Source: an uncultured Alkalilimnicola sp. (GTDB taxonomy: Bacteria > Pseudomonadota > Gammaproteobacteria > Nitrococcales > AK92). Taken from it: a stretch of 39,012 bases of DNA. Of this stretch, positions 1 to 8,525 are shown in pieces. Where the stretch lies: NCBI GenBank assembly GCA_937951875.1, contig CALGAN010000041.1:1-39012 (forward strand). Direction: 5' to 3'. Numbering within the stretch: the stretch's first letter is position 1; every line of letters begins with the position of its first letter. The notes beneath the pieces were generated by a model. It made no database searches. It was given only the letters and a program-made list of their open reading frames with translations, and had not been told where the DNA came from. The position numbers were made by a program, and so were the translations under genes.

Positions 1-2
1 GG

Positions 3-149
3 CTCGCGAGCGTCGCCGTAGCCCGCACCGGCCCGCTGCTGACCCGCCTGTACGATCTGCTGGTGTTCCTGCCGCTGTGGCTGGAGCAGGCGTTGCGGCG
101 AAACAAGCGCGTGGAGGCGGCCGAACCCCTGTCCGACGGCAACCGATAA
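3..149 (+). CDS. C-terminal end of an unrecognised protein
   Basis: An open frame enters from the left edge and ends at a TAA, giving about 48 residues. The segment carries a hydrophobic, leucine-rich stretch (roughly the middle 20 residues, around LLVFLPLWLEQAL), then a basic patch (RRNKR) and a short acidic tail. This looks like a membrane-associated or amphipathic C-terminus. It converges on the DMT permease gene 10 bp away. Codon use matches the neighbours. Too little is present to name a family. Confidence 0.55.
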   Translation, partial: LASVAVARTGPLLTRLYDLLVFLPLWLEQALRRNKRVEAAEPLSDGNR

Positions 150-159
150 GGCGCCGCCC

Positions 160-1092
160 TCAAGGCTTGCCGGCGGCGGTCGGCCGCGGCCGATCGGCCC
201 AGCTGACGCAGGCCAGACCGCTGACGATCAGCACCAGCCCCAAGCCGTCGGACCAGCTCAGCGGCTCGCCCAGCCAGAGCACCGCGGTCAGCACCCCCAC
301 CGCCGGCACGCCCAGCGTGCCGAGCGAGGTGGTGATGGCCGGCAGCGCGCGGTTCACCGACACCATGGCCCAGAAGCAGAACGCCGTGGCCAACGGCCCG
401 TTGTAGATCAGCACCGCCACGGTCTGCCCGCTCCAGCGGATCGGCTGCCCGCCGTCCATCAGCCAGGCCAACGGCACCGCGAGCATGGCGCCCACGGCGA
501 ACTGCCACGGCCCCAGCGACAGCGGCGAACCGTGCCAGCGGTGGCCGCGAATCTGCACGATCAGCACCGCCCACAGCAGCGCGGCGAGCAGCAGTAGGCC
601 GTTGCCCAGCAGCACATTGCCGTCGCGCCAGTCGAAACCCAGGGGATTGAACATCACTGCCACCCCGGTCAAGCCAAGCAGGAAGCCCGCTAGCTTCAGC
701 CGATCGAGGCGCTCGCCGAGCGTCAACACGGCGATCGGGATGACCCACAGCGGCGTGGTGTAGGCCAGGATCGCCGAGCGCCCCGCCGGCACGAACTGCA
801 GCGCCAGCGTGATCAGGGACATGAAGCCGGCCATCTGGATCAGTCCCACGCTGAGCACCACCGGCCAGTCGCGGCGATCGGGCCAGCGCAGCTCGCCCAG
901 CGCCGCCGCCACCACGAACATCACCGCCGCGCCCATCACCATGCGCGCGGCCACGAAGGTGAACGGCGGGATATAGGCCAGGCCGTATTTCATGACCGGC
1001 CAGTTGATGCCCCACAGCAGAATGACGATGAGCAGCAGGATCCAGGCGGTACGGGTGGAGTAAACGGCGCTGGTGCTTGAAGAGACGGTCAC
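160..1092 (-). CDS. DMT-superfamily (EamA-type) permease
   Basis: A 310-aa integral membrane protein with about ten hydrophobic segments in two similar halves, the usual size and layout of EamA/RhaT-type drug/metabolite transporters. The first half opens with a helix followed by GINWPVMKYGL, typical of EamA repeat 1. The second half contains NGLLLLAALLWAVLIVQIRG and ends in a final helix with a basic tail (ADRPRPTAAGKP). The start is GTG at 1092; no ATG lies close upstream and the ribosome site is weak. These proteins usually export amino acids, metabolites or drugs across the inner membrane. The substrate cannot be deduced. The gene is divergent from the UbiB-like gene, with about 77 bp for both promoters. 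Confidence 0.88.
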   Translation of the reverse strand: MTVSSSTSAVYSTRTAWILLLIVILLWGINWPVMKYGLAYIPPFTFVAARMVMGAAVMFVVAAALGELRWPDRRDWPVVLSVGLIQMAGFMSLITLALQFVPAGRSAILAYTTPLWVIPIAVLTLGERLDRLKLAGFLLGLTGVAVMFNPLGFDWRDGNVLLGNGLLLLAALLWAVLIVQIRGHRWHGSPLSLGPWQFAVGAMLAVPLAWLMDGGQPIRWSGQTVAVLIYNGPLATAFCFWAMVSVNRALPAITTSLGTLGVPAVGVLTAVLWLGEPLSWSDGLGLVLIVSGLACVSWADRPRPTAAGKP

Positions 1093-1169
1093 GTTGGCGG
1101 ATCCGGAAACGACGAAGCCGGATATGATGGCGTATCGAGTCGGACGCTAGCCACTGGGACGATACCCTC

Positions 1170-2624
1170 GTGCCCGACACCGCCCCGCTGCTGGCCGCGC
1201 TCGCCGCCGGCCTGGATCCGTCGCGCTGGCTGCCGCCAGCGGCCGCCCCCTACGCGCCGCTGCTGCGCGACGGGATGCTGCATTTCCTGCTGCGCCTGCC
1301 GCGGCGGCGCCAACGGGAAATCCTGGCCGCGCAAGCGACGCTGCCGCCGGCCGCCTCGCCCGAGCGACGGCTGGCGGCGGTGCTGCGGCAAAGCCCCACC
1401 CTGCACAAGCTCGGCCAGGTGCTGGCGCGCGACACGCGCCTGCCGGCGGCGCTGCGGGCGCAGCTGGTGCCGCTGGAGTCGTTGCCGCCGCAAGTACCGA
1501 TGCCGGCGATTCGGCGCGAACTGGCGCGTCAGCTCGGCGCCGTGCCCGAACTGCGTCTCGACCGCAAGCCGCTGGCGGAAGCCAGCGTGGCGGTGGTGAT
1601 CCGCTTTCGCTGGCCGGCGAGCGGCGATCTGCCCGAACAAGGGGTGCTGAAGCTGCTGAAACCCGGCATCGAGCAACGGCTCACCGAGGATCTGCGCGCT
1701 TGGTCCGAGCTGGCGGCGTTCCTGGAGCAGCGCGGCGCCGAACTCGACCTACCGCCGCTGGATTATCGCGATACCCTCGACGGCGTGGCCCGGCAACTGC
1801 GGCAGGAGCTCGACCTGCGCGGCGAGCGCCGTAACCTGCGCGCTTTCGCCGAGGCCTCGGCACACGCCGCCGATCTCACGGTGCCGCGCCTACTGCCGTT
1901 CTGCGGCGAGCGGGTGACTGCCATGGAGTACCTGCCCGGCCCCACCCTCGCCCGAGCGCGGCTAGCGCCGGCGCGCGCTCGGGCCGCGGCGGCGGCGCTG
2001 TGCCGGGAGCTGCTAGCGCGGCCGTTCTGGAGTGCGCGCGAGGCGCTCTTCCACGCCGACCCGCATGCCGGCAACCTGCTGGCGCTGCCGGACGGCCGCA
2101 TCGGCGTGCTGGACTGGAGCCTGATCACCCGGCTGAGCAAGGAACAGCGCGAACAGATGGTGCAGCTGGCGCTGGCCGCGCTCACCGAGGACGCCGCGGC
2201 GGTCTGCCGCGCCATCGCCGCGCTGGCCGGCCAGCCGCCGGCGGAACAGCCGTTGCGCGCGGCGGTGGAGGAGTGGCTGGCGCAATGGCGCCGGACGCGA
2301 CGGCTGCCCGACATGGACGGTCTGCTGGCCTTGCTGGACCGGGTGGCGCAAACCGCCCGGCCCGCCTTCCCCGAGGAGCTGACGCTGTTCCGCAAGGCCG
2401 TGCACACCCTGCGCGGCGTCTGCGCCAGCCTGGGCGCGCCGGAGAGCCTGGACGACGCGCTACTGCGCGGCGCGGCCGCCGCGGTCTTGCCGGAGCTGCC
2501 CTGGCGCGGCTTCGCGCCGCCGCTGTCGCGCGCCTTCGCCAGCCACCTCTCCACCACCGATCTATGGCGGGCCATGCTCGGACTGCAGCGGCATTGGATC
2601 CGGCGCTGGTGGGGCTTGCCGTAA
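1170..2624 (+). CDS. ABC1/AarF/UbiB-type atypical kinase homologue
   Basis: A 484-aa protein of the ABC1/UbiB protein-kinase-like family, whose members support ubiquinone biosynthesis or lipid homeostasis at the inner membrane. The family KxGQ motif is at residues 80-83 (KLGQ), the alanine-rich nucleotide loop near 135-141 and a candidate ATP lysine in VLKLLKP near 161-164. The catalytic loop HADPHAGN is at 295-302. The usual metal-binding DFG is replaced by DWS at 315-317. Unlike classical UbiB there is no clear C-terminal pair of membrane helices, and the gene does not sit with ubiE or ubiJ, so it is probably a paralogue. The start is GTG at 1170. The function of such paralogues is poorly known; a role in quinone or lipid metabolism is inference. 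Confidence 0.85.
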   Translation: MPDTAPLLAALAAGLDPSRWLPPAAAPYAPLLRDGMLHFLLRLPRRRQREILAAQATLPPAASPERRLAAVLRQSPTLHKLGQVLARDTRLPAALRAQLVPLESLPPQVPMPAIRRELARQLGAVPELRLDRKPLAEASVAVVIRFRWPASGDLPEQGVLKLLKPGIEQRLTEDLRAWSELAAFLEQRGAELDLPPLDYRDTLDGVARQLRQELDLRGERRNLRAFAEASAHAADLTVPRLLPFCGERVTAMEYLPGPTLARARLAPARARAAAAALCRELLARPFWSAREALFHADPHAGNLLALPDGRIGVLDWSLITRLSKEQREQMVQLALAALTEDAAAVCRAIAALAGQPPAEQPLRAAVEEWLAQWRRTRRLPDMDGLLALLDRVAQTARPAFPEELTLFRKAVHTLRGVCASLGAPESLDDALLRGAAAAVLPELPWRGFAPPLSRAFASHLSTTDLWRAMLGLQRHWIRRWWGLP

Positions 2625-2828
2625 CCTTACATACAAGCCGGGCAAAAACGCCGAAAACGGGGCCTACGGACCGGCTACGCGCCCCGTGCCGCCCCGATCC
2701 CTACGCCATCGGGCCGGCCCGAGGCCCGACTTTGCCTAGATGTGAACACAGGACCCTAGCATCCCGGTCATATTTGAATATCATTCCCCCTCTCTTGGTC
2801 GTCCCGCTCGCCAGCCCGCGGAGTCAAA

Positions 2829-3908
2829 GTGCTCGAAATCAAAGGTGTCACCCGCCGTTTCGGCGAGTTTGTGGCAGTAGATCAGTTAAGCCTGACCGTA
2901 CAGGCCGGCGAGTTCTTCACTCTGCTCGGCCCGTCCGGATGCGGCAAGACGACGCTACTGCGCATGCTGGCCGGTTTCGAACAACCTGACGCCGGTCAGA
3001 TTCTGCTCGATGGACAGGATCTGACGTCCGTGCCGCCCGAACGAAGGCCGATCCACACCATCTTTCAAAGCTACGCCCTGTTCCCGCACCTGACGGTGGC
3101 CGACAACGTCGGTTTCGCCCTGCGCATGGCCGGCGTGCCGAAAGCGGAAATCCGCCGCCGGGTCGCCGAGCAGCTGGAAGCGGTGCATCTGAGCGGCCTG
3201 GACAAGCGCTATCCCTCCGAGCTGTCCGGCGGCCAGCGCCAGCGGGTGGCGGTGGCGCGGGCGCTCATCAACCGGCCCCGCATTCTGTTGCTGGACGAGC
3301 CGCTGGCGGCGCTGGACCTGAAGCTGCGCGAGCAGATGCAGCTGGAGCTAGTGCGGCTGCAGCGCGAGGTGGGCATCGCCTTCGTCTACGTGACCCACGA
3401 TCAGAGCGAAGCGCTGGCGCTGTCGCAGCGAGTGGCGGTGATGAACCGCGGCCGCATCGAGCAGCTCGATCCGCCGCGGCGGCTGTACGCGCTGCCGCGC
3501 AACCGCTTCGTCGCTGATTTCATCGGCAGCTGCAACCTGCTCGACGCCGAGGTGCGGGCGATACGGGGCAACGACTTGCTGCTGGCGGTCGACGGCATCG
3601 GCGAGCTGCTCGTGCCCCGCGACTGCGAGGCCTGGGTGGGCCAGCGGGGCGCGCTGGCGCTGCGCCCGGAGCAGCTGCGGCTGTCGCTGCCGGGCGAGCC
3701 GGCGCCCGGTGACGTGGCGCTCGACGGCCTGGTCGACGGCCATCTCTACCTCGGTCACATCACCTCCTATCAGATCGCCACCGCCAGCGGCGCGCGGCTG
3801 GAAGTGCAGCGCGCCAACGGCGCGCCGGGCCTGCACCAGGGACTGGACAGGGGTGCTGCGGTGCGGGTGAGCTGGCCGCGCGAGGCCGGCCGCTTCCTGC
3901 CGGAGTAG
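2829..3908 (+). CDS. potA: Polyamine ABC transporter ATP-binding protein (PotA/PotG type)
   Basis: A 359-aa ATPase that powers polyamine (spermidine/putrescine) import. Walker A GPSGCGKT is near residues 34-41, the Q-loop lies in TIFQSYALFPHLTV, the ABC signature LSGGQRQRVAVARAL starts near 132 and Walker B ILLLDEPLAALD near 152. The H-loop histidine is in YVTHDQSEAL. A C-terminal TOBE region of about 120 residues follows. Length and order fit PotA. The start is GTG at 2829, with a GGAG site five bases upstream. It is the first gene of a tight four-gene operon; potB follows after 6 bp. Putrescine versus spermidine preference cannot be read from the ATPase. Confidence 0.93.
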   Translation: MLEIKGVTRRFGEFVAVDQLSLTVQAGEFFTLLGPSGCGKTTLLRMLAGFEQPDAGQILLDGQDLTSVPPERRPIHTIFQSYALFPHLTVADNVGFALRMAGVPKAEIRRRVAEQLEAVHLSGLDKRYPSELSGGQRQRVAVARALINRPRILLLDEPLAALDLKLREQMQLELVRLQREVGIAFVYVTHDQSEALALSQRVAVMNRGRIEQLDPPRRLYALPRNRFVADFIGSCNLLDAEVRAIRGNDLLLAVDGIGELLVPRDCEAWVGQRGALALRPEQLRLSLPGEPAPGDVALDGLVDGHLYLGHITSYQIATASGARLEVQRANGAPGLHQGLDRGAAVRVSWPREAGRFLPE

Positions 3909-3914
3909 CGGCCG

Positions 3915-4802
3915 ATGCGTAAGCCTCCGCCCTCCTGGCTGCTATCCGTCCCACCGCTGCTCTATCTGCTGGCGCTGTTCGCCCTGCCCGGCCTGCTGAT
4001 GCTGCTGGTGGCGTTTCGCCTCCCCGGCGACTACGGCGGTCTGATGCCGCTGTGGAGCGATGAGGACGGCGCGCTGACCGTCAACCTCACGCTGGAGAAC
4101 TTCACCCGGCTGGTCGAGGACGACATCTACCTGAAGCTGCTGGCGAGCTCGCTGCTCTACGCCCTGCTGACCACCGCGCTCTGCCTGGTGCTGGGCTATC
4201 CGCTGGCCTGGATGATCGCCCGCAGCCGCCGCCGCTGGCGCGATCTGTTGCTGCTGCTGGTGATCCTGCCGTTCTGGAGCAACTTCCTGATCCGGATCTA
4301 CGCCTGGATGATCATCCTCAGCCCGGTCGGCGCCCTTAGCCGCGGCCTCAACGCTCTGCTAGAGATGCTGGGCCTGGGACCGGTGCAGCTCATGTTCTCG
4401 CCGACGGCGGTGATCATCTGCCTGGTCTACGTGCACCTGCCGTTCATGGTGCTGCCGCTCTACGCCAACCTGGAGAAGCACGACCCGGCGCTGCTGGAAG
4501 CGGCCCGCGACCTGGGCGCGAGCGCCTGGCAGCGGTTCTGGCGCATCACCGCGCCGCTGTCGCTGCCAGGCGTCCTGGCCGGTTCGGCGCTGGTGTTCAT
4601 TCCGTCGTTCAGCATGTTCGCCATCCCGGACCTAGTGGGCGGCACCGGCGGCATCATGATCGGCAACGTCATCAAGCAGCAGTTCCTGGAAGCGCGCGAC
4701 TGGCCGTTCGGCAGCGCCCTGTCGATCACGGTGACCCTGGTGGTGCTGGCGCTGGCGGCCCTGGCGGCGGCCGCGGCGCGGCGGGGAGTGCGGCATGCCT
4801 AG
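3915..4802 (+). CDS. potB: Polyamine ABC transporter permease (PotB/PotH type)
   Basis: A 295-aa inner-membrane permease with about six transmembrane segments. The EAA loop that contacts the ATPase is clear: LLEAARDLGASAWQRFWRITAPLSLPG. The first helix follows a short basic N-terminus (MRKPPPSWLLSVPPLLYLL), and an extended periplasmic loop precedes helix 2, as in PotB/PotH. The ATG lies 6 bp after potA, and the 3' end overlaps potC by 8 bp, which indicates translational coupling. It forms the channel together with PotC. Confidence 0.93.
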   Translation: MRKPPPSWLLSVPPLLYLLALFALPGLLMLLVAFRLPGDYGGLMPLWSDEDGALTVNLTLENFTRLVEDDIYLKLLASSLLYALLTTALCLVLGYPLAWMIARSRRRWRDLLLLLVILPFWSNFLIRIYAWMIILSPVGALSRGLNALLEMLGLGPVQLMFSPTAVIICLVYVHLPFMVLPLYANLEKHDPALLEAARDLGASAWQRFWRITAPLSLPGVLAGSALVFIPSFSMFAIPDLVGGTGGIMIGNVIKQQFLEARDWPFGSALSITVTLVVLALAALAAAAARRGVRHA

Positions 4803-5562
4803 ACTACTGATCGCCCTGGGTGTGGCCCTGTACGCCTTCCTCTACGCGCCGCTGGTGGTGGTGGTGGCGTACTCGTTCAACGACTCGCGGGTCAACGCCG
4901 AGTGGGTGGGCTTCACCCTGAAGTGGTACGAGCAGTTGCTGACCGACGCCAGCATGCTCACCGCCGCCGCCAACTCCCTGTTCATCGCCCTGGCCAGCAG
5001 CGCGCTGGCGACGCTGCTCGGGACGCTGGCGGCGCTGGCGCTGGCGCAACGGCGGCGCCAGCCCCTGCTCAAGTTCCTGACGTTGGCGCCGGTGGCGGTG
5101 CCCGACATCCTGCTGGGCGTGAGCCTGCTGATGCTGTTCGTGCTGCTCAATCTGAGCCTGGGCATGCTGTCGATCACCCTGGCGCACACGGTGTTCTCGA
5201 TCGGCTTCGTGATGGTGGCGGTGCAGGCGCGGCTGGCCGGACTGGACCCGGCGCTGCTGGAGGCGGCCCGGGATCTGGGCGCTACCCCCTGGCAGGCCTT
5301 CCGCCGCGTCACCCTGCCCCTGATCCTGCCGGGCGTGGTGGCCGGCGCGCTGATGGCCTTCACGCTGTCGATCGACGACTTCGTGGTGACCTTCTTCACC
5401 GCCGGCGTCGATTCGCCCACCCTGCCGCTGCAGATCTACGCCATGCTCAAGACCAGCGTCACGCCGAAGGTGAACGCCATCTCGACGCTGCTGATGCTAC
5501 TCACCCTGAGCCTGATTCTTCTTGCGCACCGGCTCTCACCCGGTGCGTTGCGCGCCCGCTGA
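4795..5562 (+). CDS. potC: Polyamine ABC transporter permease (PotC/PotI type)
   Basis: A 255-aa second permease subunit. It has six predicted membrane helices and the EAA loop LLEAARDLGATPWQAFRRVTLPL. The stretch SIDDFVVTFFTAG is characteristic of PotC/PotI. The gene starts inside the last codons of potB (8-bp overlap) and ends 22 bp before the binding-protein gene. It completes the membrane heterodimer of the polyamine importer. Confidence 0.93.
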   Translation: MPRLLIALGVALYAFLYAPLVVVVAYSFNDSRVNAEWVGFTLKWYEQLLTDASMLTAAANSLFIALASSALATLLGTLAALALAQRRRQPLLKFLTLAPVAVPDILLGVSLLMLFVLLNLSLGMLSITLAHTVFSIGFVMVAVQARLAGLDPALLEAARDLGATPWQAFRRVTLPLILPGVVAGALMAFTLSIDDFVVTFFTAGVDSPTLPLQIYAMLKTSVTPKVNAISTLLMLLTLSLILLAHRLSPGALRAR

Positions 5563-5584
5563 TAGCAACCCTGGAGACCCTACG

Positions 5585-6646
5585 ATGAAGAAATGGCTTC
5601 TGCCGCTCGCGCTGCTGCTGTCACTGCCCGCCCAAGCCGCGGACGTGCTGCATCTGTATAACTGGAACGACTACATCGCGCCCGAGACCATCGAGCGCTT
5701 CGAGCGCGAGTGCGGCTGCAAGGTGAATCAGAGCTACTTCTCCGACGCCGAGGAGATGCTGGCCAAGCTGGCCGCCGGCGCCAAAGGCTACGACGTCATG
5801 GTGCCCAGCACCGAGATCCTGGGCGCGCTGATCAAGCAGGGCGCGTTGATGCCGCTGGACAAGAACCAGCTACCCAACATCGTCAACATGGACCCGGCCT
5901 ACATGAACATCCCGGAAGATCCGGGCAACCGCTACACCGTACCGTACGCCATCGGCACCACCCTGATCGGCTACAACGAACAGAAGCTCAAGGAGCTGGG
6001 CATCACCGCCGATTCCTGGGCGCTGATCTTCGAGCCGGAGATCCTGGCCAAGATCAAGGGTAAGGTCACGGTGCTGGACAGCCCGCGCGAGCTGATCGGC
6101 GCGGCGCTGATCTACCTCGGCTATTCGGTCAACACCACCGACCGCGAGCAATGGAAGCAGGCCGCGGCGCTGATCGCGCGCGCCAAGCCCTACTGGGCGG
6201 CGTTCAACGCCTCCAGCTACATCAAGGAGCTGGCTACCGGCAGCATCTGGGTCGCCCACGGCTACTCGATGGACCTCTACCAGGCCCGCGTCGACGCCGA
6301 GCAGGCCGGCCGCGACTTCTCCATCGGCTTCGTGCTGCCCAAGGAAGGCGCCAACATCGGCATGGATCACATGGCGATCAGCGCCCACGCGCCGCGGCCG
6401 GATCTGGCGCACAAGTTCATCAACTTCATGATGGACGGCCGCAACGCCTCCGAGCTGACCAACATGATCGGCAACGGCAACCCCAACCGCGCCGCCCGCC
6501 CCTACATCCGTCCGGAGCTGCTGGAGATCGAGGCGCTGTTCCCGAGCCCCGAGCTGCAGAAGCGGCTGCAGGTTCTCGAGGAATTCCCGACCGCCAAGGA
6601 CCGGCGCGACTTCAACAAGCTCTGGACCGAGCTGAAGCTGCGCTAA
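5585..6646 (+). CDS. potD: Periplasmic polyamine-binding protein (PotD/PotF type)
   Basis: A 353-aa solute-binding protein that delivers polyamines to PotABC. The signal peptide is clear (MKKWLLPLALLLSLPAQAA, cleaved after about residue 19). The mature protein begins with VLHLYNWNDYIAPETI, the hallmark start of PotD/PotF. Further conserved parts are the segment with YDVMVPSTEIL and the C-terminal NGNPNRAARPYI region. The ATG at 5585 is chosen over an earlier in-frame start because it follows a GGAG site and begins the signal peptide. PotF-like features favour putrescine, but this is not decisive. The operon ends here; a short GC hairpin follows the stop codon. Confidence 0.93.
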   Translation: MKKWLLPLALLLSLPAQAADVLHLYNWNDYIAPETIERFERECGCKVNQSYFSDAEEMLAKLAAGAKGYDVMVPSTEILGALIKQGALMPLDKNQLPNIVNMDPAYMNIPEDPGNRYTVPYAIGTTLIGYNEQKLKELGITADSWALIFEPEILAKIKGKVTVLDSPRELIGAALIYLGYSVNTTDREQWKQAAALIARAKPYWAAFNASSYIKELATGSIWVAHGYSMDLYQARVDAEQAGRDFSIGFVLPKEGANIGMDHMAISAHAPRPDLAHKFINFMMDGRNASELTNMIGNGNPNRAARPYIRPELLEIEALFPSPELQKRLQVLEEFPTAKDRRDFNKLWTELKLR

Positions 6647-6665
6647 GCCGCCACCGCCTGGCGGC
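6647..6665. terminator. GC hairpin after the pot operon
   Basis: A 7-bp inverted repeat (GCCGCCA / TGGCGGC) with a 5-nt loop starts immediately after the potD stop codon. It lies between convergent genes. There is no U-run, so termination is only possible, not shown. Confidence 0.35.
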
Positions 6666-6673
6666 GACCGCCG

Positions 6674-7060
6674 CTAGGCGATCCCGCATCCCCGCGAGGC
6701 CGCGGGCAATGACCGCAGAGCCTGCTCGACGCTGTCGAGCAGGCTCTGCAGATCGAAAGGCTTGGTCAGGAACGCGCGGACGTTGCCGTGCGTGAACGGC
6801 TGCGGCGGCCGGGCCGCGCTCATCACGATCACCGGCAGCTCCCGCCAGCCGTCGGCCTGCATGGCCTCCAGGACCTGGAAGCCGTTCAGCACCGGCATCA
6901 TCAGATCGAGCATGATCAAGTCCGGGCGCCGGGCGCGCAGGTAGCGCAGGCACTCGCCACCGTCGGCCGCCACGTCCACCTGATAGCCCTCCAGCTCCAG
7001 CAGCGCGCGCAGGGCCTCCGAGATATCGGCTTCATCGTCAACCACCAGAATCTGGCTCAT
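6674..7060 (-). CDS. Receiver-only (CheY-like) response regulator 1
   Basis: A 128-aa single receiver domain with no output domain. The acidic pair is at D8/D9, the phospho-acceptor D52 in IMLDLMMP, the conserved Ser near 81 in VMSAA and Lys100 in LTKPF. The start at 7060 is chosen because MSQILVVDDE is the canonical receiver start and a GAAGAAG site lies just upstream; the longer frame adds 17 unrelated residues. It probably relays phosphate to or from an unlinked hybrid kinase. The last 40 codons contain a near-perfect palindrome (6715-6749). Confidence 0.88.
   Translation of the reverse strand: MSQILVVDDEADISEALRALLELEGYQVDVAADGGECLRYLRARRPDLIMLDLMMPVLNGFQVLEAMQADGWRELPVIVMSAARPPQPFTHGNVRAFLTKPFDLQSLLDSVEQALRSLPAASRGCGIA
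6715..6749. repeat. Perfect 16-bp inverted repeat inside response regulator 1
   Basis: Positions 6715-6730 and 6734-6749 are exact reverse complements, separated by the 3-nt loop GCT. The repeat lies within the coding sequence for the last receiver helix (LQSLLDSVEQALR). It could form a strong hairpin in either transcript. There is no adjacent U-run. Confidence 0.85.
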
Positions 7061-7454
7061 CGTCTTCTTCTCGCATTTTGGCTCCGCGACAGGGGGCGGC
7101 ACACCGCACATGGCATCGACCGGGAACGGACGGCGTCACGACCAGGGTCCGGAGCAGGGTCCACTGCGGTGCGGCGCGGATGGTCCTGTCGGTCTTTCCG
7201 CGACAAGCGCGGCAAGCGGGGTCATGTGCACGACGGCCATAAGGCGAGACGGGCTTGATGCGCCTCGCCGAGGTCGAAACACGCGGGCGGATTCGGCCGA
7301 AGGACTGGATGGTACTCGTGGCCCTCGGCATCGCTGAACCGGGGCTTTCCCCAGGCTCCTTAAGGACATACCGCTGCTATGCTTGCCTTTTACCGGTACC
7401 CTCCCTACGCTGTGGAATCCGATCCCAGTCCTGACCCAGCGCGTAGGGCACGGC
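7061..7454. other. Divergent intergenic region between two receiver genes
   Basis: This 394-bp gap must hold the promoters of the leftward and rightward receiver genes. A TATGCT that resembles a -10 element lies at 7378-7383, but no good -35 partner was found. No convincing ORF, RNA gene or terminator was seen. Confidence 0.4.
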
Positions 7455-7853
7455 ATGGACCTCGATACCTCCGCCACCAACCTCAAGGTCGTCATCGTCG
7501 AGGACGATCGCGCGCTTCGAGAGATTCTTGGCATCGTGCTGGAGGAGTATCCGCACCAGATCGCGTTCGCGGAGAATGGTCAGCGCGCCCTGGAGCTGGC
7601 GGCGCAGTTGGCGCCGGAGCTGATACTCATCGATCTGGGGCTGCCGGACATGCACGGCTTCGATCTGGCCCGCGCCCTGCGCGCCCGGAACCTGGCGCCC
7701 AGGCCTCGGCTGGTGGCGTTCACCGGCTTCGACGGCGAGGACTTCCGGCGCGAGGCGCGCGAGGCCGGCTTCGACGATTTCTATCTCAAGCCCATGGACT
7801 TGACCGCCATGGAACGGACTTTCGAACGGATCTTCGCGCTCGCCCGCGACTGA
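7455..7853 (+). CDS. Receiver-only response regulator 2
   Basis: A 132-aa single receiver domain. The acidic pair D17/D18 is in VVIVEDDRAL, the phospho-acceptor D60 is in LILIDLGLPD, Thr90 lies in VAFTGF and Lys112 in YLKPMD. This resembles the REC module of hybrid kinases (LVAFTGF-type). An in-frame start 24 codons upstream exists, but the ATG at 7455 has an AGGG site and begins at the domain. There is no output domain and no kinase next to it. Confidence 0.85.
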   Translation: MDLDTSATNLKVVIVEDDRALREILGIVLEEYPHQIAFAENGQRALELAAQLAPELILIDLGLPDMHGFDLARALRARNLAPRPRLVAFTGFDGEDFRREAREAGFDDFYLKPMDLTAMERTFERIFALARD

Positions 7854-8029
7854 GCGACGACTTTCGCGGCGGGCGCGTTGCACGCGGTCGGCGGCGCCAC
7901 TACAGTTGTCCATACGACCCATCGGTTGCGCGGTCCGCGGGAAACGACCCACCACCGAGCAAGCGCCGACGGCGAGGAGCCGAGGCGAATTGAGCAGGTC
8001 GTCACAAATCAAATTGCAGGTGCTCTAAA

Positions 8030-8084
8030 GTACGGCCGCGCACTTTCTATACTCGTCCGGGTTTCCAGTACCGGACGGCCGTAC
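8030..8084. promoter_or_regulatory. Nested inverted repeats upstream of response regulator 3
   Basis: An outer 9-bp inverted repeat (GTACGGCCG at 8030-8038, CGGCCGTAC at 8076-8084) encloses an inner one (GTCCGG at 8055-8060, CCGGAC at 8071-8076). A TATACT that resembles a -10 element lies at 8048-8053 between the outer arms. This could be an operator around the promoter or a structured leader. The -35 partner is poor. Confidence 0.4.
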
Positions 8085-8143
8085 CTCAGGCCCAGGGAAC
8101 GGAACTCGAGGTATTGGTCGCCACCACATCGACGTGGAGCCGT

Positions 8144-8524
8144 ATGAGCAAGTGGGTGCTGCTGGTTGAGGACGACAAGGACATTCAGGAGTCGTTGCTC
8201 GACTTGCTGGAATTGGAAGGTTACGCCGCGCGGGGGGCGTTCGATGGCCAGGAGGCCCTGGATCTGCTGCGCCAGTGCCACGAGCTACCCAGCCTGATCC
8301 TGCTCGATCTGATGATGCGCGGCATGAGCGGCAAGGAATTCCGCGAAGCCCAGCTGGCCGATCCGCGTCTGAAGCACATCCCGGTGGTGATCATGTCGGC
8401 CGACGGCCGCCCCGCCGACCACCTGGTCAAACAGCATGCCGATGGCTATCTGCGCAAGCCGGCCGACGTCGACGAGATCCTGCAGGTGGTGAGCCAGTAC
8501 CTGGGCGCGCCGGTGCGCAGCTGA
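8144..8524 (+). CDS. Receiver-only response regulator 3
   Basis: A 126-aa receiver domain. The acidic pair D10/D11 is in LLVEDDKD, the phospho-acceptor D55 in ILLDLMM, Ser85 in IMSAD and Lys105 in LRKPAD. The usual proline after the phospho-acceptor (MMP) is an arginine here (MMRGMSG). The ATG at 8144 follows a GGAG site and starts the domain directly. It converges on pdsS with 1 bp between stop codons. Confidence 0.85.
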   Translation: MSKWVLLVEDDKDIQESLLDLLELEGYAARGAFDGQEALDLLRQCHELPSLILLDLMMRGMSGKEFREAQLADPRLKHIPVVIMSADGRPADHLVKQHADGYLRKPADVDEILQVVSQYLGAPVRS

Positions 8525-8525
8525 C

